From contig CANMVX010000029.1 of NCBI GenBank assembly GCA_947501115.1, positions 1-47,344 on the forward strand: a DNA stretch of 47,344 nt, written 5' to 3'. The translations under genes and the position numbers were made by a program. The notes below the pieces were generated by a model that saw only the letters and a list, made by a program, of their open reading frames with translations, was not told the origin of the DNA and did not search any database. Below, piece by piece: positions 17,118-25,380 of the stretch (within the stretch, counting starts at the first letter, position 1; each line of letters opens with the position of its first letter). The DNA is from Haliscomenobacteraceae bacterium (GTDB lineage Bacteria > Bacteroidota > Bacteroidia > Chitinophagales > Saprospiraceae).

Positions 17118-18011
17118 TTACGGAACTTCATTACCCAATGCTGCTTCATATAACGAAAACCAATCCTGTAATTCCAATGCCAAAGAAGTAGATTTTACTG
17201 CTGCCTTAATGCGTTCCACCTGATTTGTTCCGATAACCGGAATCAATTGCGCGGGATGTTTCAATAACCAGGCAAGACATAAAACATCTGCCCCAACCTG
17301 GTATTTATCCGCCAAAACCTGCAATTTATTCCTAATTAAAGCATTTCCTGTTTCGTTAAAAATAGATCCACCGCCCAGGGGACTCCAAATCATAGGTTTT
17401 ATTTTCTCTTTGTAAAGGAAATCAATACTACCGTCCGTCAGTGGAAAAGGATGATTCAAGTTTAACTCAATTTGATTGGTAATCAAAGGGATATCTAAAC
17501 GAGATTGTAAAAGTTGAAATTGTTGAGGCGTGAAATTAGAAACACCAATATGCCTCACTTTACCGGATTTCACCAAATCGGAAAGCGTTTCCGCCACTTC
17601 CTCCGGATTTAAAAGGGGGCTGGGTCGGTGCAGTAACAATACGTCCAGAAAATCGGTGTTCAAATGTCGGAGAGAATTTTCTACAGAATACCTGATATGT
17701 TCCCTGCTGTAATCATAATGTTTAACTTTAGTCAGTGGCTTTTTCTGGCTTAATAATTGAATCCCACATTTAGAAATCAATTTAATTTGACTTCTCAATG
17801 CGTTATTTCCTTTTAACAATTTGCCAAAAAATAATTCATTACCATAATCATTATAGAGATCAGCATGGTCAAACGAATCAATACCTAATGAAAGACAAGT
17901 ATCCAGAATATGAGAGATATCTTTTAGGGATTGCTTATTTTCATCCCAACGCCAAACCCCATAAACTATTTGCGATAGGGAGAATTTGGGTGTTAATTCA
18001 ATTTGTTTCAT
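17118..18011 (-). CDS. Aldo/keto reductase (YdhF-like)
   Basis: A 297-residue TIM-barrel oxidoreductase. The catalytic tetrad is visible as D48, Y53 (F-D-H-A-D-L-Y-N), K81 (L-I-S-K-C-G) and H127 (L-L-L-H-R-P-S-P), with V-R-H-I-G-V-S-N-F on a following strand. F-D-H-A-D-L-Y in place of D-T-A-x-x-Y resembles E. coli YdhF. It reduces a carbonyl with NADPH in the cytosol; the natural substrate is unknown. It is the middle gene of a three-gene operon, starting 10 bases after the monooxygenase stop and ending exactly where the symporter begins, so it probably acts on the oxidised product of the monooxygenase or on the imported solute. Confidence 0.9.
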   Translation of the reverse strand: MKQIELTPKFSLSQIVYGVWRWDENKQSLKDISHILDTCLSLGIDSFDHADLYNDYGNELFFGKLLKGNNALRSQIKLISKCGIQLLSQKKPLTKVKHYDYSREHIRYSVENSLRHLNTDFLDVLLLHRPSPLLNPEEVAETLSDLVKSGKVRHIGVSNFTPQQFQLLQSRLDIPLITNQIELNLNHPFPLTDGSIDFLYKEKIKPMIWSPLGGGSIFNETGNALIRNKLQVLADKYQVGADVLCLAWLLKHPAQLIPVIGTNQVERIKAAVKSTSLALELQDWFSLYEAALGNEVP

Positions 18012-18021
18012 TTTACGCTAT

Positions 18022-19167
18022 TTATTGTAATGGTTTCGTAGTTAAAGGTGTATCTGGTTCATTTTCGGGAATTCTACCTTGAATTCTTGCCAGTTTCTCG
18101 TTGGGTAATCTGCCCAACACATACTTTTCAAACTTAATAGCCGATTCAATCAGAGGATAACCTGAGAAGATAAAAGACCTGATGCCCATATCCATGTATT
18201 TATTGATTTTGTCGATAATCTGATCCGGTGAACCTACGAGAGCGGCACCACATCCACTTCGGGCCTGACCGATACCTGTCCATAACAACGCTTCGGCATA
18301 GCCATCTTTATCGGCGTTTTCCCTCAAATTGTCTTGTTGAAGTACCCCCATATTTTTTGCATCCTGCGCTCTGTTTTTAAGTTCCTCTCCTCTTTTAACT
18401 TCCAGTTTGGAGGTCAGTTTTTGCGTTGAAAACCTCGCCTGTTCTTCATTTTCCTCCACAATGACGTGAATGCGCAATCCAAAATCTATTTTTCTATTAT
18501 AAGACGCCGCACGTTTTGAAACATCCTCCATGGTGTTTTTTAGACCTTCTTCTGTGTCCGGCCACATAAGAAATACATCGCAATATTGAGCACAAACGTC
18601 TCTGGCCTCGGGCGAAAAACCACCAAAATATAAAAGGGGACCTCCATTTTGCTGATAAGGCTTTACAGGTTCTGACGACAAATCAAATTGGTAAATTTCA
18701 CCTTTAAAATGAATTTCATCCTGCGTCCAGGCCTGTCGAAGAATCTCTATAATTTCTCTGGTTCTTTGATATCTGACTTTGCCCTCTTCCCTCATTCCCG
18801 GCAGATCAGAATTGATAACATTTAAAGTAAACCGACCTTTTAATAAATGATCCAATGTGCTTATGGTTCTTGCCAACATAGGCGGGTGAAGTTCCCCAAA
18901 CCGATGGGCAACCAACAGAGAAATATCTTTGACGGAGGGAGCAACAGCCGCAGCAAAAGTAAACGGATCTTGTCCAACCATGTAGGAGGAAGGAAGCAAA
19001 ATATTATTGAAACCCAAATGCTCGGCTTGCTGAACTATTTGTTGACAATGTGCAAAATTACTTCTCCTGTGACCATCCAACTGACCTAAAAAGGCAGTAT
19101 CCCCACCACATAAGTCGGCAAACCAAGAAATTTCCGCAGTTCTTCTGGCAGTTCTGATAGGTATCAC
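18022..19167 (-). CDS. LLM-class flavin-dependent monooxygenase (SsuD-like)
   Basis: A 381-residue bacterial luciferase-like monooxygenase. It resembles the FMNH2-dependent alkanesulfonate monooxygenase SsuD group: I-S-W-F start, A-E-H-L-G-F-N-N-I-L-L-P-S, F-T-L-N-V-I-N-S-D, Y-F-G-G-F-S-P-E-A, and A-R-S-G-C-G-A-A-L-V-G-S-P-D-Q-I. The last segment is close to the equivalent in SsuD. Such enzymes insert oxygen using reduced flavin from a separate reductase, often desulfonating organosulfur compounds. The start appears to be GTG at 19165-19167. It is the first gene of the monooxygenase, aldo/keto reductase, symporter operon. A sulfonate or other organosulfur substrate is an inference, and no flavin reductase gene is nearby. 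Confidence 0.88.
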   Translation of the reverse strand: MIPIRTARRTAEISWFADLCGGDTAFLGQLDGHRRSNFAHCQQIVQQAEHLGFNNILLPSSYMVGQDPFTFAAAVAPSVKDISLLVAHRFGELHPPMLARTISTLDHLLKGRFTLNVINSDLPGMREEGKVRYQRTREIIEILRQAWTQDEIHFKGEIYQFDLSSEPVKPYQQNGGPLLYFGGFSPEARDVCAQYCDVFLMWPDTEEGLKNTMEDVSKRAASYNRKIDFGLRIHVIVEENEEQARFSTQKLTSKLEVKRGEELKNRAQDAKNMGVLQQDNLRENADKDGYAEALLWTGIGQARSGCGAALVGSPDQIIDKINKYMDMGIRSFIFSGYPLIESAIKFEKYVLGRLPNEKLARIQGRIPENEPDTPLTTKPLQ

Positions 19168-19238
19168 AACGTCATTTTATTGATTATTGGATTTACTTTT
19201 GGAAAAATAATCAATTTATCTGTTAAACCATAAAATAA

Positions 19239-19276
19239 ATTGGCCTTACCCCTATTTTATCCGGAGTAAGGCCAAT
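19239..19276 (-). terminator. Strong terminator after the four-cysteine paralog pair
   Basis: ATTGGCCTTAC (19239-19249) and GTAAGGCCAAT (19266-19276) are perfect 11-base inverted arms, extended inside by CC/GG pairing. On the minus strand the hairpin is followed by TTATTTTAT. It lies 17 bases beyond the stop at 19294 and separates the paralog pair from the monooxygenase operon. Confidence 0.75.
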
Positions 19277-19293
19277 CTGAAAATTAAGGCTTT

Positions 19294-19743
19294 TTAATAT
19301 TCAATATAAGCGATAGTTACTGACGATCCTGGTGTTGAAGCCCCCGGATCCATCTCCATCTTAAATAGTTTTCCTGAACCGCCCCCTGGAAGACTTAAAC
19401 CTGCTATCGGGGATCCTGAAGAATATAAAAGGGCGCCTGTACCAGGGTCATAAATTTTCCAAACGGGGGCTCCTGCTGTTGCCAGAATAGTAAAACAACC
19501 GGCTGTTCTCCCACGTGGAACCATAATCTCATTTTTCAAAGGGTCATAAGTCCTGAAAGCCGCGACATTGCATAAGGATCGTTTGAAGTATAAGCCTGGT
19601 ACACCCATGCAATTTCTCTTTGGTCCAATGGGATCTTTTTCTGTTACCCTGGTAGTTGGTGTGCAAGCTTGTGCTTGCGTTGAAGTGGTGTTAGCAAGTT
19701 GAATGAAAAGAACAGCTAAAACGAAATAAAAAAGATTTTTCAT
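19294..19743 (-). CDS. Small secreted four-cysteine protein, paralog B
   Basis: A 149-residue protein of no family I recognise. A signal peptide (residues 1 to about 25, ending T-Q-A-Q) is followed by a mature domain with exactly four cysteines, C27, C45, C58 and C83. Its fixed pattern is shared with the upstream neighbour: R-N-C-x-G-x-x-G-x-Y, C-N, Y-D-P, P-R-G-R-x-A-x-C-F-T-I, W-K-I-x-D-x-x-T-G-A. The even number and matched spacing suggest two disulfide bonds, hence an exported beta-rich protein in the periplasm or outside the cell. It lies 28 bases downstream of its paralog and directly before a strong terminator. The function is unknown; a small carbohydrate-binding or surface role is possible but unsupported. 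Confidence 0.75.
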   Translation of the reverse strand: MKNLFYFVLAVLFIQLANTTSTQAQACTPTTRVTEKDPIGPKRNCMGVPGLYFKRSLCNVAAFRTYDPLKNEIMVPRGRTAGCFTILATAGAPVWKIYDPGTGALLYSSGSPIAGLSLPGGGSGKLFKMEMDPGASTPGSSVTIAYIEY

Positions 19744-19771
19744 GATGGTTTAATTTTGTTGATGGGTATTA

Positions 19772-20236
19772 TTAAGGTTGGTAATCTACAAATCCAAGGG
19801 TAATCCAGGAGCTTTTGATAGAAGTGGTCCTGTTTAGCACGATCTTATAGACTTTATCCTTGGTAGGTGCCGTTAATTTTAAAGTGCCCAATCGAGGTGC
19901 GGTTGTAGGCATTACCGGGTCAAAGACCACTGCACCGGTAGCTTCATCTATAATTTTCCAATCTGGCTTTCCACTATATCCCACTATAGTGAAACAAGCT
20001 GCTTCCCTTCCTCTAGGGAGAGAAATAGAATGCGTTGAAGGGTCAAAAGTAGTTGATGTTTCATTACAAACAGTTCGTTGAAGATAATTTCCCGTTTTTC
20101 CATTGCATGATCTAGTTCCATAAGGCGAAAGTTCTGCGGAACGCAATGCGGCATCACATTTTTGAGCGGTCATATTTGTAAATACAAATAAGGACAATCC
20201 AAGAGACAAAAGATTTAAAAAAAGATTCTTTTTCAT
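19772..20236 (-). CDS. Small secreted four-cysteine protein, paralog A
   Basis: A 154-residue protein with a signal peptide (hydrophobic to about residue 20, then M-T-A-Q) and four cysteines, C27, C44, C57 and C81, at nearly the same spacing as in the downstream paralog. Shared landmarks are R-S-C-N-G-K-T-G-N-Y, C-N, F-D-P, L-P-R-G-R-E-A-A-C-F-T-I, W-K-I-I-D-E-A-T-G-A and a C-terminal aromatic strand (G-F-V-D-Y against A-Y-I-E-Y). The pair evidently arose by tandem duplication and has since diverged strongly outside the core. I know no named domain with this pattern. It is the first gene of a two-gene unit; no clear TAnnTTTG element is visible upstream. Confidence 0.75.
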   Translation of the reverse strand: MKKNLFLNLLSLGLSLFVFTNMTAQKCDAALRSAELSPYGTRSCNGKTGNYLQRTVCNETSTTFDPSTHSISLPRGREAACFTIVGYSGKPDWKIIDEATGAVVFDPVMPTTAPRLGTLKLTAPTKDKVYKIVLNRTTSIKSSWITLGFVDYQP

Positions 20237-20335
20237 GATTTAGAAATTTAACGTTTAGTAATTGGTTTTATAATTAATTTCGTGAGCTATTAAAAGCGTT
20301 CCATTAAATTACTTTTTTTTTCAATATTTTTTCTG

Positions 20336-21133
20336 ATGAAATCTTTCGAGACAAATAAACATGCATGGAACCAAAGAGTGGATATTCATTATCAATCTGA
20401 TTTTTATGATGTCCCAGGCTTTTTAAAGGGTAAAGAGGTATTAAAACCTATTGAATTAGCATTGTTAGGTGATGTTAGGGACAAAACACTTCTTCATTTG
20501 CAATGTCATTTTGGACAAGACACTCTCTCTTTAGCGCGTTTGGGAGCTAAAGTTACCGGTATTGATTTTTCGCAGGTTGCCATTGATAAGGCAAATATTT
20601 TAGCGAAAGAACTTGATGTAAAGGCAACTTTTGTATGTGGAAATGTATTGGAAACACCCCAACTCATTTCTGAAAAATTTGATATTGTTTTTACTACCTA
20701 CGGGGTATTAGGATGGTTGCCTGACATGAATGATTGGGCAAAAGTGGTGAAAACCATGCTCAAACCTGGTGGGAAATTGATTTTGGTGGAATTTCATCCT
20801 GTGATATGGATGATGGATGACGAATTCAAAGGAATCGAGTATTCCTATTTTAAAGGAGACCCCATCGTAGAAACAAAAAATACTACTTACACGGATCAAA
20901 GTGCCGTTCAAATGGATACTTTTCAGGAAATAACCTGGAATCATTCGTTAGATGAGGTGTTAAGTGCCTTATTGGAGGTAGGATTAACATTAACTCACTT
21001 CAAGGAGTATGCCTACTCGCCTTATCCTTGTTTTAGCAATATTAAAGAAACAAAACCAAGTCAATATCAAATTATAGGACTTGAAGATAAAATCCCAATG
21101 GTTTACTCCTTAACAGCAGAAAATGAACAATAA
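20336..21133 (+). CDS. Class I SAM-dependent methyltransferase
   Basis: A 265-residue Rossmann methyltransferase. Motif I is L-L-H-L-Q-C-H-F-G-Q-D-T-L-S-L-A (residues about 51-66), a known variant of the glycine-rich SAM loop. It is followed by V-T-G-I-D-F-S (acidic residue binding the ribose), F-D-I-V-F-T-T-Y-G-V-L-G-W-L (motif IV region) and L-K-P-G-G-K-L-I-L-V-E-F-H-P. The substrate is unknown; the family is broadly annotated as small-molecule methyltransferases. Its last 11 bases overlap the start of the downstream nucleoside-permease-like gene, so the two are co-transcribed. No promoter consensus is evident in the T-rich leader. Confidence 0.85.
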   Translation: MKSFETNKHAWNQRVDIHYQSDFYDVPGFLKGKEVLKPIELALLGDVRDKTLLHLQCHFGQDTLSLARLGAKVTGIDFSQVAIDKANILAKELDVKATFVCGNVLETPQLISEKFDIVFTTYGVLGWLPDMNDWAKVVKTMLKPGGKLILVEFHPVIWMMDDEFKGIEYSYFKGDPIVETKNTTYTDQSAVQMDTFQEITWNHSLDEVLSALLEVGLTLTHFKEYAYSPYPCFSNIKETKPSQYQIIGLEDKIPMVYSLTAENEQ

Positions 21134-22346
21134 AAAATATTTCCAACTTTCCGTTTTGCTATTGCTCCAATTCATGGTTTGGGGATCCTGGTATGTGACA
21201 ACAGGAACCTATCTGTTACAAACGCTGCATTTTTCAGGTAGAGAAGTAGGTCTTGTATATGGTGCCATGTCCGTTGCTGCCTTTATTTCTCCCCTTTTTG
21301 TTGGATTTATAACAGACAAATATTTTTCTGCCTCTAAAGTTTTAGCTTTTCTTCATCTGGGAGGTGGATTTTGTCTTATTGCCATGTATTCATTTACGGC
21401 ATTCCAGTTTTTCTATCCCTTCACCTTATTATATGCGGTCTTATATCTACCTACCTTCGCACTTTCAAGTTCTTACGTTCTTCAACAACTGGAAGACCCT
21501 TCAAAACAATTTCCTGGCGTTAGGGTATGGGGAAGTATAGGATGGATCATAGCAGGTAACATTGTTGGCTTATTAAGTTGGGAAAAAACGGCAAATCCTT
21601 TCTTATTATCTGCAGCTTTAAGTTTTATATTGGGTATATATGCTTTGTTTTTACCTAAAGTTCCAACCGTCGAAGGAAATAATAAAGCGTCAAATAGTTT
21701 TAAGGAATTTTTCTCTGTTGAAATTATTCAGCTTTTCAAGCAGCGAGATTTTTTAATTTTCATGATTAGCATTACTATTTTGTATGCTATTCCAGTTGCC
21801 TATTATTATAGTTTTGTAAATAATTTTTTAACGACCATTCAAGTTAAAAATGCCGCAGGTTGGATGTCCATAGGTCAGATAACTGAAGTGGTTGTCTTGT
21901 TACTCCTGCCTTTTTTCCTTCGTCATTTTTCTTTTAAATGGGTTGTCTTTTCCGGGCTATTTTTATGGGGTGCAAAATATGCGGTATTTGCTTTCGCAGC
22001 AGGAAATCCCTCTATTCAATTTATTTGGCTTCCTGCTATATTAGTACATGGCTTCGCTTATATTTTTACAGGATTAGCTGGTCAATTATATATTGATGAG
22101 AAAGCCCCGAGACATTTAAGGAATACGGCACAAAGTATTATAACTTTTGCTATGCAAGGATTAGGAACCTTCTTTGGTTCTTATTTTGCCGGATGGATGG
22201 TGGAGAGAAATATAGCTGCATCAGGAGAGTACAACTGGACTAATATTTGGATTTTTCCTTCGGTGGCTGGTATAGCTTTGTCCTTGTTTTTCCTTCTACT
22301 TTTTAAGCAAAAAGAAAAACAAGAACAAAGTTTACCCAACAATTAA
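21123..22346 (+). CDS. MFS transporter, nucleoside:H+ symporter (NupG/XapB-like)
   Basis: A 407-residue membrane protein with 12 predicted helices. It matches the nucleoside:H+ symporter branch of the major facilitator superfamily: L-Q-F-M-V-W-G-S-W-Y-V-T-T-G-T-Y in helix 1, L-P-T-F-A-L-S-S-S in helix 4, and V-R-V-W-G-S-I-G-W-I-I-A-G-N at helix 5. It would import purine and/or pyrimidine nucleosides across the inner membrane with protons. It overlaps the methyltransferase gene by 11 bases. Its stop codon is the base next to the stop of the convergent TonB-dependent receptor, leaving no intergenic space. Confidence 0.87.
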   Translation: MNNKKYFQLSVLLLLQFMVWGSWYVTTGTYLLQTLHFSGREVGLVYGAMSVAAFISPLFVGFITDKYFSASKVLAFLHLGGGFCLIAMYSFTAFQFFYPFTLLYAVLYLPTFALSSSYVLQQLEDPSKQFPGVRVWGSIGWIIAGNIVGLLSWEKTANPFLLSAALSFILGIYALFLPKVPTVEGNNKASNSFKEFFSVEIIQLFKQRDFLIFMISITILYAIPVAYYYSFVNNFLTTIQVKNAAGWMSIGQITEVVVLLLLPFFLRHFSFKWVVFSGLFLWGAKYAVFAFAAGNPSIQFIWLPAILVHGFAYIFTGLAGQLYIDEKAPRHLRNTAQSIITFAMQGLGTFFGSYFAGWMVERNIAASGEYNWTNIWIFPSVAGIALSLFFLLLFKQKEKQEQSLPNN

Positions 22347-25202
22347 TTAGAAGCTATAAGTAACTTTAGCTACGGCCCTTCTGCCAATTATTGGCATATT
22401 TGGCAAAGCTCTGTATTGCTGATTAAATAAATTTTGACAAGTAGCATCAATAGATAAACCATTCTTCAATTTATAACCAACGCCTATATCAACAAGATTT
22501 TTAGGATCGGAAAATCCTGTAAACTGACCTGCATTTGAGTAGAATGAATCGTCATGTTGGAAAGCAATATTTCCCCTCCAACCTGTTTCTGGTGCGTAAA
22601 CAGCCCCTAAACGATATTTATTCTTAGGTATTCCCAGGTTGAAAATTAAACCTGAACCTGGTGCCTCACCTAAGTCTTCCTCAGTAAAATCAGTTTGATT
22701 TACTGCAGAAAAGTTAGCAAAAACACTCAAATCATTATTTATCGCATAACCAAAACCTAAATCGATACCCACGTAAGCTAATGAACCGAAAGTTCTGTAG
22801 CCAGCTGCACTATGAACCATACCGTCCTGAGGAACGCCTGTTGTTTCAACAGCGCCAAAGATAGGAGAAAGAGGCGCAATTTGTGCAGCAAAAGCAGCAC
22901 CACCTTGTGCATAAGCGCCTGCTACTGCAGCACTTATCTGCGCCGCTGTTGCCGCCGCAGTAGCTGCTGGAAGACCTGCACCAATCAATGCAGCTTCCAA
23001 TTGAGTTCTTACCGTAGCGCCTACTTTTGAACTTAAATCAGCTGCAATATTTTGCCCTGTGTAACTTATGGTAGGACTTATAGCTGTAAAATTAATGAAT
23101 CCTGAAGATGCAATTCTGTAAACGTCAGCAGAAACCATTAGTTTTTTATTAAATACACCTTTATAACCAAGCTCCAATGTTTTTTCCGTTCTAATCTGTG
23201 GTGCGGTGGTATTTATTGGTGCTAATGGTAAACCTGTAAATAGGTTATATCCTGTAAATTTACCACTTACTCCTGTTGGCGTATTAGCTGGGTTCGTTAA
23301 GATAGCTTGAACTATAGGGAAAATAGTAGCAGGAAGCCCTGCTTGTAAGGCTGTTAATATAGATGGTGTTACTGCACCATAAGGTATAGCTAAAGGTAAA
23401 CCTGGTGTACCATAAGGCAAACTAGGGAAACCTGGTGCAGTAAAATCAATCAGCGGGTTAGCTGGGAACTGTGCAATTTCTTTCATACCTTTTAACCAAA
23501 CATCGAAGAGACCAGGAGCAGGTGTTGCTACTGGAAAGTCAATATACATTACCAAGGCATCTGGTGGCGCAGCTGTTTGGTTGTAAGAAGCTCTGAACGT
23601 ATGATTTTTAGATGCCTTATACACTAAAGCCAATCTTGGAGAAACCGCCTGTGCGTCTAAAAAGTTAAAACGGTCAAAACGACCTGCTGCAACAAATTCG
23701 AAACGCTCACTTAATTCAAAGCTTGCTTGTGCATAAGCTCCTAGAATATTATAATCGTCATTTTCCTCATTACGACCATATACCTGATTATAGGTATTAC
23801 TTCCCGCTTGACGGTAGTCAGCACCCACAGTAATATCGGCATTTAGAAACTTTTCCAAATTGAAATTATATTGAATCTGGCCTTCTACCTGACTTCTTTC
23901 AATAGCCGTCCTATTTCCTGTCTGATAAAGGAATGTTGGTCTTTCAGGACTACCTCCATCGTTGTAATTATAAAATACCTGAGCAAATAAACCACCCTTT
24001 TGTACTCTTGCCTGACCCCAGTAAGCTATAGACTGAGAAAGACCTTCCCCTTGGGAATTGTAAAAAACGGAACTATTGGCATTCATACCACCAGCAAGAA
24101 CTACCTTCGTATCTCCAGATGGTCTCATTTCTAAGGTACCATTGATGGCGCTGTTAGACCAAAAATCCTGCATCATGTTTCCATCTCCGTCCGGATCAAG
24201 ATCTGCTTTTGATAAAAGCACGCTTGCCTTCGACTGGTCAGCAGAGACAACACCATTAGCAACCGTAGGATCAACAATAGACGTTCTGAATCTACTGGTT
24301 TGCCTGGTGAAGATACCCGCAGAAGTAGTTCCTTCAGAACCATCTAATACAAACTCTCCACCTCTTTTATTGTGTGCATTGATTTTGAAACCAATTTTTT
24401 TGTTTTTTGAAGCGGCGGCCACTCTGGTAGAAATACCCCAGGTTGACATTTCTCCACCCATTAATTCAACCGTCGTTCCAGGAAAGTCTATGGGACTTTT
24501 AGAGATAAAGTGAACTACACCTGCCGTTACGCCAGGACCGTAAAGCGCACCTCCCGCTCCACGAACTACCTCTATTCTCTGTAAATCGATAGAGTTTAAG
24601 CCAGATGCATCAGACTGAAAAGTTCCAGTACCCGCGCCAACCAAACTTCTATAATCAAGAATTGGAAATACACCAGTACCAAACAAACCCGCAGAACCTC
24701 TCATTTCAATGTTCATACGCGCTGCTGACTGCTGCTGGATTTGAACACCAGGAACGTTTATCAATTCTCTGATAGGATCTACCGCAGAAGATGCCGCCTG
24801 CATTGTTTTTGCTGATATAACAGAAACTGAAGCAGGTGCTTCCTGTACCTTCTCCGCTCTCCTCGAGGCAGAAACTATGATTTCATCCAATGTACTGATG
24901 TTTTCATCAAGTACAACATCTAGTTTTTCGTTGCCTGACGTCACATCAAGGACTTTCGCATTGTATCCAATAAAACTAAATTCTACTTTAAAAGGTGGTT
25001 TTGAACTGGTTTCTAACCGGTACATTCCATCTAAATCGGCTGATACACCTATTGAGGTTCCTACAACCACAACACTGGCTCCAACCAATGGCTCACCTTT
25101 TGAATCGGTAATTTTACCGCTTACTATCGTTTGCGCATTTAAGGCAAAACAAAATAATAAGGCCGGTAATAAAAAAATGTTTCTAAGTTGTTTTCTTAAC
25201 AT
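22347..25202 (-). CDS. TonB-dependent receptor with carboxypeptidase-regulatory-like N-domain
   Basis: A 951-residue outer-membrane transporter. A signal peptide (1 to about 23, ending A-L-N-A-Q) is followed by a CarboxypepD_reg-like beta domain (about 26-110: V-S-G-K-I-T-D-S-K-G-E-P-L-V-G-A). A plug domain then contains E-I-I-V-S-A-S-R-R and I-E-V-V-R-G-A-G-G-A-L-Y-G-P, and the beta barrel ends with the typical aromatic strand (V-T-Y-S-F). No SusD-like gene follows, so it is not a SusCD pair. Two barrel loops are unusually long and Pro/Gly/Ala-rich (about residues 547-664 and 725-785). The ligand is unknown; the convergent nucleoside-permease-like gene is suggestive context at most. Confidence 0.93.
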   Translation of the reverse strand: MLRKQLRNIFLLPALLFCFALNAQTIVSGKITDSKGEPLVGASVVVVGTSIGVSADLDGMYRLETSSKPPFKVEFSFIGYNAKVLDVTSGNEKLDVVLDENISTLDEIIVSASRRAEKVQEAPASVSVISAKTMQAASSAVDPIRELINVPGVQIQQQSAARMNIEMRGSAGLFGTGVFPILDYRSLVGAGTGTFQSDASGLNSIDLQRIEVVRGAGGALYGPGVTAGVVHFISKSPIDFPGTTVELMGGEMSTWGISTRVAAASKNKKIGFKINAHNKRGGEFVLDGSEGTTSAGIFTRQTSRFRTSIVDPTVANGVVSADQSKASVLLSKADLDPDGDGNMMQDFWSNSAINGTLEMRPSGDTKVVLAGGMNANSSVFYNSQGEGLSQSIAYWGQARVQKGGLFAQVFYNYNDGGSPERPTFLYQTGNRTAIERSQVEGQIQYNFNLEKFLNADITVGADYRQAGSNTYNQVYGRNEENDDYNILGAYAQASFELSERFEFVAAGRFDRFNFLDAQAVSPRLALVYKASKNHTFRASYNQTAAPPDALVMYIDFPVATPAPGLFDVWLKGMKEIAQFPANPLIDFTAPGFPSLPYGTPGLPLAIPYGAVTPSILTALQAGLPATIFPIVQAILTNPANTPTGVSGKFTGYNLFTGLPLAPINTTAPQIRTEKTLELGYKGVFNKKLMVSADVYRIASSGFINFTAISPTISYTGQNIAADLSSKVGATVRTQLEAALIGAGLPAATAAATAAQISAAVAGAYAQGGAAFAAQIAPLSPIFGAVETTGVPQDGMVHSAAGYRTFGSLAYVGIDLGFGYAINNDLSVFANFSAVNQTDFTEEDLGEAPGSGLIFNLGIPKNKYRLGAVYAPETGWRGNIAFQHDDSFYSNAGQFTGFSDPKNLVDIGVGYKLKNGLSIDATCQNLFNQQYRALPNMPIIGRRAVAKVTYSF

Positions 25203-25323
25203 GGTACACTATTTTTGTTCATCAATCCAATTTAAATTTACATTCTGAATAACTGGATGTTTTACTATCCTACCACAAAATAATCAAAATTTTATATGGA
25301 TTTATCTTTTTTTGTGTTTTAAA

Positions 25324-25342
25324 AATTGCTTGCTAAGCAATT
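25324..25342 (+). promoter_or_regulatory. Perfect hairpin in the leader of the RluF-like gene
   Basis: AATTGCTT (25324-25331) and AAGCAATT (25335-25342) are perfect 8-base arms around a GCT loop. It is followed by T-rich sequence and lies 38 bases before the likely start at 25381. It may be a leader hairpin controlling expression, or a weak terminator or processing site. Confidence 0.4.
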
Positions 25343-25380
25343 CTTACTTTTATATTCTTTTTTACAAAAAATTAATTCCC

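Noticed and set aside
24076-24513. 145-codon frame antisense to the TonB receptor
   Set aside because: It mirrors the receptor plug/barrel region and lacks protein-like features of its own.
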